NCBI GenBank assembly: GCA_017591395.1
Contig: WEDG01000728.1
Span: 1-64,000 of the forward strand
Direction: 5' to 3'
DNA: 64,000 bases
Source: Schistocephalus solidus
Lineage: Eukaryota; Platyhelminthes; Cestoda; Diphyllobothriidea; Diphyllobothriidae
Below the pieces are notes generated by a model. It made no database searches, had not been told where the DNA came from, and worked only from the letters and a program-made list of their open reading frames with translations. This document shows, piece by piece, positions 23,260 through 36,600 of this stretch; positions within the stretch are counted from its first letter, which is position 1, and every line of letters starts with the position of its first letter. The translations under genes were made by a program, and so were the position numbers.

Positions 23260-24390
23260 TCGACCTTTGACCATGGTAAGCTCAAAGCCTGTACGAGGTT
23301 CTTTTGTGCGTGGGTAACCTGATGGCGGCCCAGTAACTTAGGCTAGCTCGATAGGACATTATAAATCACACGAAAAGTTTTGTTTGGATCCAAAAAATGT
23401 CCGGAATCCACAAAATGTGCGTGAATGGAGCTGTTTATGCTCCTATTTTCGCCTTTACCCAGCCCTGCCTGCAGGTGTTCTTGCATTCTTTTGGATAGGC
23501 GTCCAGTCGTGCGATCAATATAACCCGCTCCACAGGAGCAAGCGAAGGAGTAAATGCACTGTGAGGGGGTCTGTGATGGTATATTAACCCTTGCTGCCGG
23601 GAAGGTCCATTAGACAGCCCGACCAAGGCGTTTCACTTGCAGCGTCTCCTTGAAAAGGCACTTGAAGGAACAGAGTTTTCTTTTCGAAAGTGAGTGTGGT
23701 CAGTTTTGTGGTCGCTCGGCAATATTATTTGCAGATCCAAGCAGATCATGGATCTTTCTAGGCTTCCCCTCCTCGATACTGTCAGTCGAGCGAATTCTTC
23801 TAGCTCTTTGCATCAAGCAACGGACTAGATTGCGTTTCTGTAGGAGAAAGAAACTGCCGCAGTCCATATATTATCAAATTTTATTATCAAATTTTATATT
23901 AATCAAATTTTATTCCGATAGATGCTCCTTCAGAAGCTACCGTCAGGTCTCCTGCTTAGAAGAACGTCCGAAAAGGTAGCAAACGAGTCGTTTCCATCTC
24001 TCACATGAAATTTATCGACAAGTTTACCTGATTTACAGTATTTACGAGGACACATACGTCGGTTTCTGCGGGAGCAATTGCAGAGTAACTGTAATACTTC
24101 AGCTTATTGATCAGATCGCTTACTTGAAATTCCTTCAGCTTGCACATGACGAAATTGGGTATGAGAGGTCCAAGACGCGAGCACAGGGCAACATTGGCCA
24201 TCTATCTATAGACGTAATCGTCAAAGGAACTGGACATTTAATGTGCATATTAGTAAGAGCTCTTTGAGTGTGTTCGTCGGAATTCCAATTTCCTGTTAAT
24301 TGGTTCAGCGGTATTGGTGACTGCGCCTTCATCCAGCCTGAATTATAGTGCAGATACGAGCGTGTCCATTGTAGGTTCTTCAATGCTTGG
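23260..24390 (-). mobile_element. Penelope-like remnant (P3): RT end plus GIY-YIG
   Basis: On the minus strand, frames near 24220-23990 give a Penelope RT block (SRLGPLIPNFVMCKLKEF, then DLINKLKYY). This corresponds to the MGSPLGP...ANIFM and KYYxRYVDD regions of the family. Next comes RSTDSIEEGKPRKIHDLLG (about 23790-23735). A GIY-YIG domain follows (IYSFACSCGAGYIDRTTGR, then INSSIHAHFVDSGHFL) at about 23560-23380. The pieces lie in different frames, and the catalytic YVDD is no longer readable. The RT piece lies in a region adjacent to P4, so the two elements abut. Confidence 0.75.
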
Positions 24391-24394
24391 GCTC

Positions 24395-25520
24395 AAGTTT
24401 GACTTAGCTACGCGGTTGCTCCTTCGTTCGGTTAGGTGTGTCCGGTTGGCTGGCTAGGTTGCCGGAAGGGGGGACACAACCATTGGTGAAGGTTGTGTCC
24501 GTGTGTCAGGCCTCAACCATCGCCCTGGCTACGCGGTCATTTTCTTTACTCAGGATTTCGACATTCTAGAATGCGAACGTGTGGCCAGAATCTTTGCAGT
24601 ATTCCGCCACCAGAGACAATTAGCTCATTCTCCTCACTGACTGCATGTTTTAGTTAACACGGGTCTGTAATCGTTGGCTGAACTCTCTGGCCTAGATAAC
24701 TTTGTAAGAGTTACACTGGACCCGACGGAAGACGTTTTTGGTTCCAGATCATGGCAGGGAAACTTAAGATCTTAGAACCAGATGTCAAATAGCTGACTCA
24801 GGTTGATGGATGACACCGATCCCCAAGGTTTTTAGGAGGTGGGAAACTGCCTTAGAGACGCCGTCAATAGTAGAAAGCGATTGCCGGACTTTTGGTTGTT
24901 ATGTCACCGAACTTTCACTTGGCTCTAACTGGCTGCCGCGCTCGATGAAGTTGAGAGGAACCATTTTGGCCAGGAAGAGGCACTGAATGTAGCGGAGTTG
25001 TGCATTGTTATTGTCCGGCTCGCTGCAGTCTGTCTCCATCCTTCGGTAGAGAGTTCGCACACATATGCGTTGTTGACGTAATGGGTGCCTACGGTGGTAA
25101 CTTCCGATTTGGTGCGTGTTCTTAGACTTCCTATACGCCGTCGTCTTTAGGTGTCTGTCGGGTTTTCGAAAACGTCGAGGGACAAAAGTTGGTTGTTACA
25201 TTCCGCCTCCATCGTGAAGTGGATGTGTGGGAAAGCGGAATACAGGACATTATGCCAAATCACCAGCAACGTCCCTCCATCAGTATCTGTAGCCGGACCT
25301 CGTTTTTATTGAAATTGGTGAACCCGATGTACACGAACAGTTACTGTCAGGAGCGGCTGAGTTCAGCCCACTTCGGCTTCATCCTGGTGCTTTTCCCGTG
25401 TCACTTATCGTGTCAGTGGAGAGAAAAACGCAGTTGCTGACGTCTTGTCTTGAGTCGATATAGATGTCATCGAACAAGCCGAGACCATCGAGGCCAGGCT
25501 ACGGTTCCGATCCGTTGCAA
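24395..25520 (-). mobile_element. Penelope-like remnant (P4): RT C-terminal part plus GIY-YIG
   Basis: Minus-strand translation gives FPHIHFTMEAECNNQLLSLD at about 25235-25170 (the block after the RT palm in Penelope elements). It is followed by CVRTLYRRMETDCSEPDN and NFIERGSQ at about 25060-24930. A GIY-YIG remnant follows (NVFRRVQCNSYKV, then LSLVAEYCKDSGHTFAFQNV and DRVARAMVEA) at about 24745-24490. It has several stops and frameshifts. It lies in the same orientation as P3 and upstream of it in element sense, so it could be a separate copy or a tandem partner. Confidence 0.75.
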
Positions 25521-26330
25521 CAGCACCGTTTCCCCATCAGTGCCAGTACCTGGAACGCCTTTTCAATATCCATATCCTACATCCCATCAAATCAGCTAAT
25601 TACATACCAGCTCCCTCCAACTACCCCCAACTAACCTGACTTCTTCCTGCCAGATGTAACCACTCACGCTGCTGATAAAACACTAGCGTTGGCACCTTTC
25701 ACCTTCAGTCAGTTTAGGCAATCATCCTCCGTTCTGATTTTTCAGAGTCAAAGTGCTAAAGGAGAAACCCACAAGCAAACAACCCGAGCGGTCTTTGGGG
25801 ATCCACCTATACCAAAAATTCCACGATACCCCCACAAACATGTCCGGTGTCCGCAGGAACCAACATGCTCATCCACCCTGATCCAGTGGTGCGGGTGAAT
25901 TGTATGCGAGACGCGCTACTAAGTCCGGAACGGATCCTCGGTTTTGGATGCCTGATATAGTTCAACGGTAGATGGAAGAGAAGAAAAGCGGGTTCGGGGG
26001 ACAAACCCCTTATTCTCAGCCTGCGAACACACGGATTTTAACTCCCTAAAACTCGCCTTATGTATATGGAGTCCTGTGTATGCTAGAATACTCCAGCCTA
26101 TGGCGAAGAGCGTTTCAGAACATTCCGGTTTATGCTGTGTCGGTCACGGATTAGCCTTTTCTTGCACGAGAATCCCCTTACGGAGAAATCTCAAAGGTTC
26201 GACCGTCCATTGATTGGATTACACGCGTAAGTGAAGGCATCAAACGTGCTCGATGCTACTTCGCACCCTGATTGGCTGCCTGCGCCTGTTTAGTTTTCCT
26301 TTCGTTTTAGGTCGTGACTCCACATCGTTT
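25521..26330. other. Intergenic, nothing recognised
   Basis: Mixed sequence without a supported frame or repeat. Confidence 0.4.
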
Positions 26331-26339
26331 CCGTTCTCC

Positions 26340-26620
26340 ATGACTGTGCTGGGATGTGCGGACGTTACTGTGTCAAAGTCTGAAGATCCGTAGTCTCCAT
26401 AAGTTCAAGGTGGATGTTTGCTGTCTGCCTAAAGACTCTATCCCAAACTCAGGGCCCATGGGCAATCATGATCCAGGAGGGCAGTACCAACCGGACCCTC
26501 TAATACGGCCGCCTGCATGACTCTTATGGCATCTGGGTCTACGCGCCAACATCAACGTCCGAATGACGCGATAGAAAATTTTATAATCGCAGCTGCGGCA
26601 GCCAATTGGATGATCGTCTC
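26340..26620 (+). pseudogene. LINE AP-endonuclease remnant
   Basis: Frame 1 gives CWDVRTL at 26347 and KVDVCCLPKDSIPN at 26407. These match the start (NVRTL) and the second block (DVxCLxET) of LINE AP-endonucleases at the expected spacing. A later GIWVYAPTSTSE in another frame (26528) matches the YAPT block. The catalytic glutamate is replaced by lysine/aspartate. Old and broken; the LINE subfamily is unclear. Confidence 0.45.
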
Positions 26621-27230
26621 GAGGTTATCTGCTAACTATTACAGGCCCACATACTGGGGAATATCGTCGCGAATAAATTAAGAGGCGTCAAGATAAGCCT
26701 TCCGTCGCATTAAAACGAAGGATGCAGAACAGCCCATGACCGGCCAAAATCATCGAGGACAATATTATTTGTGAAGTACAAAGCAAATGGTAGCTTCTAG
26801 ACTTCCTGGATCTCCTGAGAGCAGTCAACCGGATTTAGGTTCCATAGACTTCGCGGCTTTTTGCGACATCGCGAGAATACTTCAAGTCGTCCAAGAAAGA
26901 CTTGGACACATTTATTTTCGTCCGCCTCATAGGCTCTGTGTTACCGTGCTTAAGTTAATGTCGTGGCACAAATGGAGGTTATAGCAAAATCCGACTCGAT
27001 GCAATTTACCACAACATGGGAGTGTTCTCGGACCTTTTGCATTTGGTCTCCGTCATTAGAGAAAAGAATGGGTCGGGTCCCCTAGATACGCAGCCACAGA
27101 TCATCTCGCAAAGAGAGGGACAATTCGCAACATCATCCAGGCCAGCTACATGAGACTTAATCACATTCGTACCAAGTACAAGAACTAAAATTGTCCCATT
27201 TGGGCAACCTGCTCGAACGTGACCGTATGA
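26621..27230. other. Intergenic, nothing recognised
   Basis: No supported gene or repeat. Confidence 0.35.
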
Positions 27231-27237
27231 GAACATG

Positions 27238-27525
27238 AAATAGCCCATTTCTAGCTTAATAGCTGTCGTCAGCTAGCCATACCCAACACAACGTAGTGCC
27301 CCACCCGAGGCTCGAACCCGCGACCTGCTGATCAGAAGACCAACGCACTAACCCTTGAGCCACGGGCTCGTTGTCTTGCCGGTTTCGATCGTGAATATTA
27401 ACATAGTTGGATGGAAGTTCACCGATCGGTAATTTCAAATACTAGCTACTGTGCGGCTTCTGGCGGGGGTCTCGAGAGCGAGCCCCAAGGCAGAACGGGA
27501 CGAGGGAGTCCTGTAACCGATCGGT
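27238..27525 (-). repeat. tRNA-derived SINE copy with covarying stem
   Basis: Minus-strand body and head: B box GGGTTCGAGCCTCGG, A-box region CCGTGGCTCAAGGG and leader CCGGCAAGACAACGAG. On the far side a tail-like plus segment follows (GCGGCTTCTGGCGG and ATCGGTGAGCTTCC). The body reads CTGACGACAGCTATTAAGCT then AGAAA in sense. Confidence 0.75.
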
Positions 27526-28450
27526 GAGCTTCCATCCACCAACGTGTGAGAACCCTTTTGAACAGAGGGGCTGGACACAATATTTTCATACACGACGCCT
27601 TACGCTGCAAGAAGGAGAACCGGCTTCTCAAACCCCAGAGGACTTCGCGTACAGGATTCTGGCCTTCAGCTCCCAAACCAAGGTGCTGTCTCAGCAACGC
27701 CAACTTCGACGCAGGCCTCTGGCAAACCTGTAGCTACCGCGTGGCAATCTCATGCACAGCGGTGGGGTTAAGCAGCAATCACCAGAGCGCTGATGCAATA
27801 AGATCAACCAATGAACGCACGCTGTCATTCATCCCGACTATCAGTCAGTAGGACCGCCCGCAAATAATTTCATGCACCTCCAGTGAGCACAGGGTCCATT
27901 GTTACACGAATGTCACAACACATGCAACCACGTGCGTGTTCCTTTAATGCGAGGACTAATTAGTAGGCAGCATGCAGTATTACAACTTTACTTAAGATGG
28001 AGACTGACATAGGGAGTGACAATCACATCCAAATTGCATACATTTGACCATTTGGCAACAGCGAACCTTTCCTTTTCATCTTTCTTTCGGAACAAGAGGG
28101 AAACACAAGACACAATACACAGTAGATCAGTCAAATCTATAGTACATTGTACAAAAGTATAATTCAAAGATTTAGTAGGTTAGTTAGCAAATGCATAGTA
28201 CACGGCAAGAAGTGACTGCATGTTGTGGTCTAAACGGTCCGCTCGCAAATTCATATATGGCTATATATATATATATGGCGGGCAATGTGCTTCAAAGGCT
28301 TGGACACGCGGGTAGAGATCAAGAGACAAACAGAATGCATTGCCCACAGAAGAAGCATGAGGGAACATTAGATAGCAATTTCAACCTCTGCAAGGGTCAG
28401 TAAGCATGAAGGGTTGTGTTCGGACTGGTGTGGGAGAGGGGACCAGCCAG
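27526..28450. other. RCOR downstream region
   Basis: Region 3' of the RCOR stop codon. On the minus strand an ATTAAA hexamer lies near 27937-27942, about 510 bp past the stop, and could serve as a polyadenylation signal. A short AT microsatellite lies at 28260-28277. No other gene seen. Confidence 0.35.
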
Positions 28451-29069
28451 TTATCCACGACGTAGGGGCGGTCTTCCACGTTTTCCACGTCTCTGTACAG
28501 GACGGCCAACTGGATTTCGGGTGCCACTGGGGGAGAAAGTTCTCAGCCTCTTAGCAGGTGCATGTTCGTTCACCAGCGGACGCTGCTGCTCCTCTCTGAG
28601 TGGATGTTTTCGAGGTCGACCGCGCTTGCCTCGCTGGGGCGGCGGCAATCGCAGAGCCATCGATTCATCGGCCAGGGTATTCTTCGCTCTCACAACATTC
28701 TCCAGTGAGGTCTCGTCTTTGGCATCCTCTGTCGCCGCCCGCTCCGACTTCTTTGGCGCGCTGACAGCTGTCGCTGCTGCTATTAACACAGACGGACTGC
28801 TTTCGGGCGAGGTATCTTTCTGTACAGCCGGCGCCTTGGGAATGTCCGGAGACTCGGTGACCACTACTGCTTCCTCCTCTGGTTTCGCAGCGACAGCCGA
28901 GTTGCTGGGACCACTACCAGCACCACCACCAGCCTCTGGGTGAGGGAGGGCGTACATGTCAAGCAAATGCAGTTTTGTCATTCCGTCGTTCTGTTTAGCT
29001 AGTATTCGCGAAGGTTCCGGCGACTGCTGCTGTCCTACCGTCTCTGCCGGCTCGGGCTTGAGGCGTGGT
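28451..29069 (-). CDS. rcor: RCOR exon 8: C-terminal tail with AT-hook-like motifs and stop
   Basis: 619 nt after acceptor TTCGTATCTTTCAG. The frame continues from [16 protein letters not shown] through 206 codons to TAA at 28453-28451. The tail is acidic and alanine/proline-rich. It carries [12 protein letters not shown] (about 571-581) and [13 protein letters not shown] (618-630), both AT-hook-like with the GRP core. These would bind the minor groove of AT-rich DNA (inference). Confidence 0.87.
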
Positions 29070-30321
29070 CTGAAAGATACGAAAAAGATCTTAGAGAATT
29101 AGCTGTGCTTGTGACAAGGGTGGGGGAGTAATATTTTGTTCGTTAGAGAAGAGGGGTTACACGCGTACATGCGTACACACACCCCGGTGGGCGTGTCCTC
29201 TGCGTACGTGAGTGAACGTACGGGCTCATACAACAACAAGCCCTGTGTGTACGGGCAAATGAGACGAACTATTCACTTTGCTGGTCCGGCCAGAAGGACG
29301 TCAAAGCCCGATGATTGGTCGACAGGGGGTGGATGTGCGTCAGTGGCATCTCTTAGAGATGTGATTGGCGGAAATGATCTCCACCGCCCCACGCCCACAG
29401 CAGCCACCGAGGGCGGCGCCGGTGGAGGAAGAGCAACAGCAGCAGCGAAGCAGTGAAAATGATGACAACAAGGAAAGCTATTCGGTTTTTGAGCACAGAC
29501 ACAAACTACTACAGCCGTGCGTCGTCCCCCAGGCATGCTCTAAAGCACGCACGCACGCGGGCTGGCGCACACGCAAGGCTTGGGAGGGCGGTGTGTTCAG
29601 GCAATAGGAATAAAAAGTAGTTCGATTTGTCGGTAGAGCCATACGCACTCACGTAAACAGGCCCCCGCAGGACAGCTTTTTTTCTCCTACCAAGAATATC
29701 CTAAATCTGCGTAGATAGCCATGGGTTAGTTGCAGAGGAGGCCTCGGGCGTACAGCAACTGAGAAACCTTGATCAAAGTCAAAAGTGCTGCATTGGAACG
29801 GTCTTGCTAATAGACGTCCACGTGTTTTCACGCATGATAGTCCGGATAAGGTTTAGACATAGCGTCCTGTCTCTGTCAGTTTAATTTCGGGATGGTAAAA
29901 TTTAAGTTAGGAGGGTTCTAGACACATTGACATCGAGGATACATGCATTTTGCGTGTCAAAAGGCAAGAACTCAAAGCCATGGAACAACGAAAAGAATCT
30001 GTGTTTAACTTCCAAACCCAATAGAATGCCAATAGCCTCAAATATATTCATTTGGGCAGAAGGGTATGCAGTGAGCTAGCTAAGGACTACTAATGCAATA
30101 ACAACAAACTACTACTAGCACCACTACCACTAATACTAGTACCACTACTACTGCTACTACCACCACGACCACTAGTACTTATACTACTACGACTACTACT
30201 ACCACCAGTAATACTACCGCTACTGCCACTACTACTGTAACTACTAATACTGCCGCCACGACTGCTACTATAACTACCACTGCTAATTCAAATACTATAA
30301 CCATTAGTACCATACTACTAC

Positions 30322-30353
<32 letters not shown>

Positions 30354-30603
30354 TTACTACTACTTCTAATACTGCAACTACTAATAATAATACTACTACT
30401 GCCACCACTACTGCTAATATTTCTACCAGTATCACCACTACTACTAAAACTACCACTATTACTACAACTTCTACTACTACCACCACGAATACTACTACTG
30501 CTACCACACTACTAATACTACAACAAATTCCCCCACTGTTACTACTACTCCTACTACCACTCGTAGTATCACTACTACTACTACTACCACTAGTACTGCC
30601 ACG

Positions 30604-30646
<43 letters not shown>

Positions 30647-33600
30647 GCAACACCACTACTACCATCACTACCACTGCTGCCACTACTACTAATACTACTA
30701 CTAGCACTACTACTACTACTACTAATACTACTGCCACTACTACTAATACTATTACTACTGCCAGTGCTAATACTACTACTACTACTACTACTACTATTAC
30801 TACTGCCACTAGTACTAAATACTCGGGATTTCGCTTTTCAGTCAACAACCGTTACTTTCTTGATTGACGCTTGTAATGTCCGGTCTAAGTGATGCTCGAA
30901 GAGCCACTGTGGTTTCTCGCGTGGACAACAACTCTGAGTCAGAGGCCAGCAGAGGCGATGCAAATATTAGTCGCAGATCGTTGATTAAGTGAAAATGCTA
31001 GTAGCGCGTCCATCCCTATGGAGCGTAACTATGGGGCACATCCAATTTCAAAATACTAACACACAGTATTTATATGATCGGAACTGCTATTTACCACCCC
31101 CACCTATCGGCAATAGGAAGGTCCTCCTCATAAAATACAGTTAGCCTTGCGCCAAATTCCATCTAGGGTAAAATACACCCATGCCCTAGGCCTCACACTA
31201 ACCCTAACTTTACCTGCAACCTTAAGTTCCCTGGAAGTTCGTGCAAAGCTACCTGAATTAGTGGCAGCACATAGGCCTTCCTAACCATGTTAAATTTATT
31301 TTTAAGAGGATGGCCCCCTCATAGCAATGGCCACAGAAATACTTGGCTACTTAAAAGGCCCGCCAAAGCATATGGTATGAGAACTTACTTGACAAGACAG
31401 TCGAGGCCAACTTTTTCTTTAAATTCCTCATAGAAGTCACGGATGAAACTCTCGGACTTCGTTCCAAGGGTACGGGAAATTGCCGCGAAGTCGTCACCGA
31501 GCTTGGATAGGGCAGTCAGAAACAGGGCCAGTTCCATCTTTGTCCAGCGGTAGGCAACCTTGAAACAAAAAAATATCCGGACCACATGTCAGAAGGGGCG
31601 GCGAGCTGTAGGCATTACCAATGAAGGCCTGAAAAATTAGAGGGAGCTAACATACCCACTGAGCCGGAGACCACAGAGGCCATCAGCTGAACTCCTGTAA
31701 CGCACCCCAAATTGGACAGTTGTTCAAGTGGACTGAGGTTACTATGACGCTGATCCGGGATGGTAATGGTGTGATCGCGTGTCAGCGAAGATGACCGATA
31801 TTACCCCCTCCCTATCACTGATACCCCTTCCCCCCCCTTATCGCTCGCGACTCATGTCCTCTACTGTTAGCACATTCCACGACGCGTTCCCCACATTTGC
31901 CGACAGCGTCACACCTCCCATCGGTGTCTAACTAGCACGGGGGATTACATCCCAATTCAGATGGATCGCTCTTACATACATGTACGTATGTACATATACT
32001 GTTATATGCAACTTTTGCGATTCTATTCACTCGAAATAGATTTCCCAGGCTTTAAACTCATTTTTTGACGATATCAACACATATGAGCTTAGTGTGGCAC
32101 TTAACGACGCCATCCAGCGTTTACCTAACTGGAAAGCTATCCCGGGTGATCTATTCAACCGTGTGTGTGTGCTACATTCGACGTCATCGGTAGCTATACT
32201 CCAAACCTAGTCATTCAGGCTCTGTCGATAATTGATAGCTTGAGGAGGTTCTAGATTGAGCCCTACGGCGCAGTGAAACGAGTATGAAATTTCGTACGGC
32301 CGCATATGTGGAGCACCCCGTTCATAAGAACTAATATGCTCGATTGCTACTGACCGGGATACGAGCCTGCGGCATAATCTAAGGCCGCTGAACACAGATG
32401 TCCGGGTTTTTACACCTGTCCTCCGGTCCGGAGCTGGGAATGACTGGGGAGTCTTCGCAGGTTGTCGGATAACAGGCCAGTAACATACAATGGGCGTGCT
32501 ATCTCATTAAATTGTAACTGAAATCATGAAATGTGTTTCAAATAAAACAATATTACTTAAGTATGGTTACAATATTAAGTATTTTACAGCATGAGCATAG
32601 CATAATTGAGTCACGTCGGGATGCCGGTTTCTGAAAGAGTTCCTTTCCAGACGCTTTCAAAAACAGCACTCTAAAAAAATGACTGCTTAAGTAGTATGTA
32701 TTTTCCACTGATTTTAAATGTCATTGAAAATAAAAATATTTTTTATGGAAAGCATGCATAAAATAGTCTTTCTGGATTTGAAAATTTTCTAATTCTGAGA
32801 TTTTTATGACCGTGAAATTTCCGCTCACAGCCTTGTATCTTTTCATTCACTAATGCGGCTTGTAACTTATACAGCATGATTCACATCCCAATGCGAAATT
32901 TTAAAAGCCCTAAATTACCTCTTCCTACTAGCGTGTATATAACTAAACTATGGTTTATACAAAATATGCACAAAAGTATCCTTTCTTGTATTCAAAGAAA
33001 GGCCATACTTCGGTTTTAAAGAGTTTCTAGGTATGAGATTTCTTGAGATTGCACAGTGTCCATTCAAATAGCATCGTATCTGCCCGTTCAATTATGCCCC
33101 TCACGAAGTTTCTAACACAGTCCACGTCCATGGCAAATTTTTTATGAAAACTACACAATAGCCTTTTAATGGCGTAGAGGAATGGATGAGTTTTCAAACC
33201 CGGAAAGCATCCAGCTTCTAGGCTGGAAGCCCTAAACACAAACGCTGGGCAAAAACTATTGGGGAAATATAAAACTTTTTAAAATGTCTATATACCCCTC
33301 CTTTGAGTATAAAATATTAAGAAGGAATGATTTGCTAAGAAATAGGTACAAGAAAGAATAATTTTGCTTAAGTTTTCTATAACATATTTTTTACACATTT
33401 AAGAACATCGAAAATCAATATAAAAATTCATAATAATTACGCAATCATTTTTTTATAGAGTGCGGTTTCTGCAGCCAGCTAAAAAATACATTAAAAGGCC
33501 GGCATACTGGCGTATCCGAAATATCTTTGCATTAGGCAGTTAATATAAAAACGCCTTCCTAATCCTAAACGCATCGCAGAAATTCGGTAAACTTGGCCTG

Positions 33601-36600
33601 AGATCGGTCACTCACTGCAGTTTCGAAGGCAGCCGGAAGGAAACTTGCTCAAAAGCCGGCGACCTCAAAGATCTGCAGTTTGTGCTGCCCAATTATTTAT
33701 CTTATAATTCTACTTAAGTAATTTTCCCTAATCGAAAACACATTTGAAAACTTCGATTAACTTGTCAGAAGATAGCACGGCTACTGTTGATGCAGCAAAG
33801 TCGGGATGCTGTGATGATAATTTTTGGCCTAGTAGCCAGCTCAGTCATCTACATCAAATCGCGGGTTTGGATAACCAGGTATTCGAACCCTGGACCATTA
33901 AGTTATCGAGTAAGAAGTTAAACGCTCGATGAGTAAGCCACGAGGCGTTGTTCTGTCGATTACGAGCGGGTGTCTTAAAAAGGTGGTGAGAGGGTCACTC
34001 ACCAATCAGGGTACAGAACGTGATTGTCCAATAGCGCCCGTAGCCTCAATCGGACTTACAAACGCCCCTAACCTCTGCAACTGCTGCTCAGTTTCGTGCC
34101 GAGGGACTCCAGGAAGAGTTTGAAAGCTAAGGCGAATAAAGACTTGAATCCAACGAGCGAACAGCCTTCTTCTTTACACTGAAAAGCTAACGATACGTAT
34201 TATTATGTGATTCAAGACGAGATGTGGCAAAAAAAGAGAAAGCCTCATAGGAGAGGTTTATGTTGTGTTTTGAGCTGCAAGTATTACGCTGATCCTTAAT
34301 GACCGTTACGACGATACTTGGGGGCGAAACGGTTACATAATTTTAATAAATATTTCTACTGAGCATATTAACGTAGCATGGTAAACAACCCGGATAATGA
34401 AATGGAACGATCGCGTGGGTGAGCAAGCGCTTGAAGTGACGAAAATTAAAAAAAAACTGACGGTAGACATTACTCAAGTTAGGGCAGGCGAGAGGAGCAA
34501 TGAGCAGAAACCCTTGTTGTCACTCTCCGGCGCATTTGACGCTGAGGCCACGAGTAGTGGGAAGAGGAAACAGGCAAAAGTTGGCGAAAAAGTTTTAAGT
34601 AAGCTGTAGAACGCAGTGTTGGGTACATAGAATACAGTAAGCGACAGAAGCGCCGCGCACCTACGGGGCAGAAAGGGTAGAAAGTTGACAGCTCCCGCTT
34701 GCTCCATTACGACGACGAAACACTGTAAAGTCACTCTTAATTATCAAACCATAGTACAATTGACCAATGAAGGCATTTCGTCGACCCCATCACTGACAAG
34801 AACACGAAATTCACAGTGACCTACTTGAGTTGATAGAAAGGGCTCCAGAGAAAAGAGTGGACCCTGCAAGACCGCATTGTTTCGGCCCACCAGCTGCACG
34901 AAATAAAAGGACTTCTGCCGCGCTTGGGAAACCCATCTATCATGTCAATAGCCACCGTCGGGAGAAAAGACCACCCATGAGGGGCTATTACCGAATACGC
35001 CTCCCACTATAAATATCCCGCATGCTACCCCTAAGCATTTCCTGAACGCTGGGGGTCCTGTTGCAGAACATATATCTCAGCGAAAGTAGATGATAACTGG
35101 ATCCCTCTCAATTCCGGAGACTTCAAGTGAATCGGTCAGACGAAACACTGGACATGCCCTCTACGGCGGCAGCTATTCGGTATTTAAATTACGGCGAGGT
35201 AACTGAAAAGCGCTGCTGGCCGAACGGTACGTCTATGGCAGAGGCGACAAATCATACCAGCGACTCGGTTGATTCCAAAGAGGTTGGAAACACCCGATGA
35301 GAAGCGGTCAGAAACCGGATCTCGGGCCTAACAGAAGGTGAGGCAGGCAACAGTGCAGATAGCACCGAATTAACCTCAGACGGTTCAGCCCTTTTAGCCG
35401 GTGGCCAAGACACTTCGACATGACACTGAATCAGGAACAGGAACGCTGACAAGAGGTACCGATGAGGCAATAGTGCATCACCCCAAAACAAAAATCCGTA
35501 CGGCCTGTTATTCCAAGGCGCCAGAGCCCGCAAGGTGGTAAGCGGCACGCGTACCCACACAGGCATTGGGGCCAATGGCCAAAGATAACTGTTCACTGGA
35601 AAGCTTACACCTAAAGTGATAAGCAGAAAGGCGAGGAATCATAAAATCATATGGTCTACTATGAAAGGAACCACCGGAGTTAGGCGTGGGGCACTGACGC
35701 AGGCAATGATGATCTGCACAGTATCCCAAGAAGCGTCGAAGGACAAAACAAGGCCACAATTAAAATTAATTATTTTAAACTACCTAAACGAAATAAGTAG
35801 CAAAGTAAACAAACATAAAACCCTATTTATGCATACATCTGGAAGTCGGACATTCGCCTCAATTCGTGAATGTCAAAAATGTTGGCGGGTAACAACAAAT
35901 CTGTTGGAGCAATGACCAAGCAATAAAAATAGATAGGAATCTGAGAAAGCCTTTCAGATTAGCTGCCACACACAAAATCCGATTATTAGCTGAAAAGATC
36001 TCGCGTATTTAATCGAAGAGTTTCAATGAAGGCGACACCACGAAGGAGCCACTACAACCTGACCGTCAGTCCAGAGGGGCAACGAGTCGGCAGGCCAGTT
36101 AGCAACCTCCAAAGGCCCGGCTACAACCGAGAAAACAAGGGGCCAGTGGCTCAATGACCAAAGGTCACGAGTTCGAATCCCAGGTGGTCCATACTCGGGA
36201 TTGGGTATGACTGACTAATGATGGCTTATAAGCCAGAAATGCCCATTCCGGTCCCCCTTGTCTATTTAAGTACTCCATCTTATCATAATATACCACAAGT
36301 CGCCATGCGACTGCCTGCGAGGGCTCTCAAGTGAGCTCATAGGCATAACGGGACATACATGTTCCTCAACCAACTCTAGATAACACTGGTTATGCTAAAT
36401 AATTACTTCCGCTTTTCTCGCGGAAATTTGCAAGCTTTATATCGGAAAAAGCAGATGCTGTATAACGCAAATTGCGCATGACGCGCAGATTCACGACCCT
36501 CTGGACTCATCCTTGTCCTTCTTCTTCTAAAACTACTTAGTTAGACTGCGCAAGATGCTGCGGAAACCCACGCGCCTTCTGCAATGAGTAGCTCGACGGT

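Noticed and set aside
30304..30848. Two long minus frames encoding mostly valine, and threonine-rich frames in the region
   Set aside because: They are translations of the ACT-rich low-complexity tract, lie within RCOR intron 7 and have no start or splice context.
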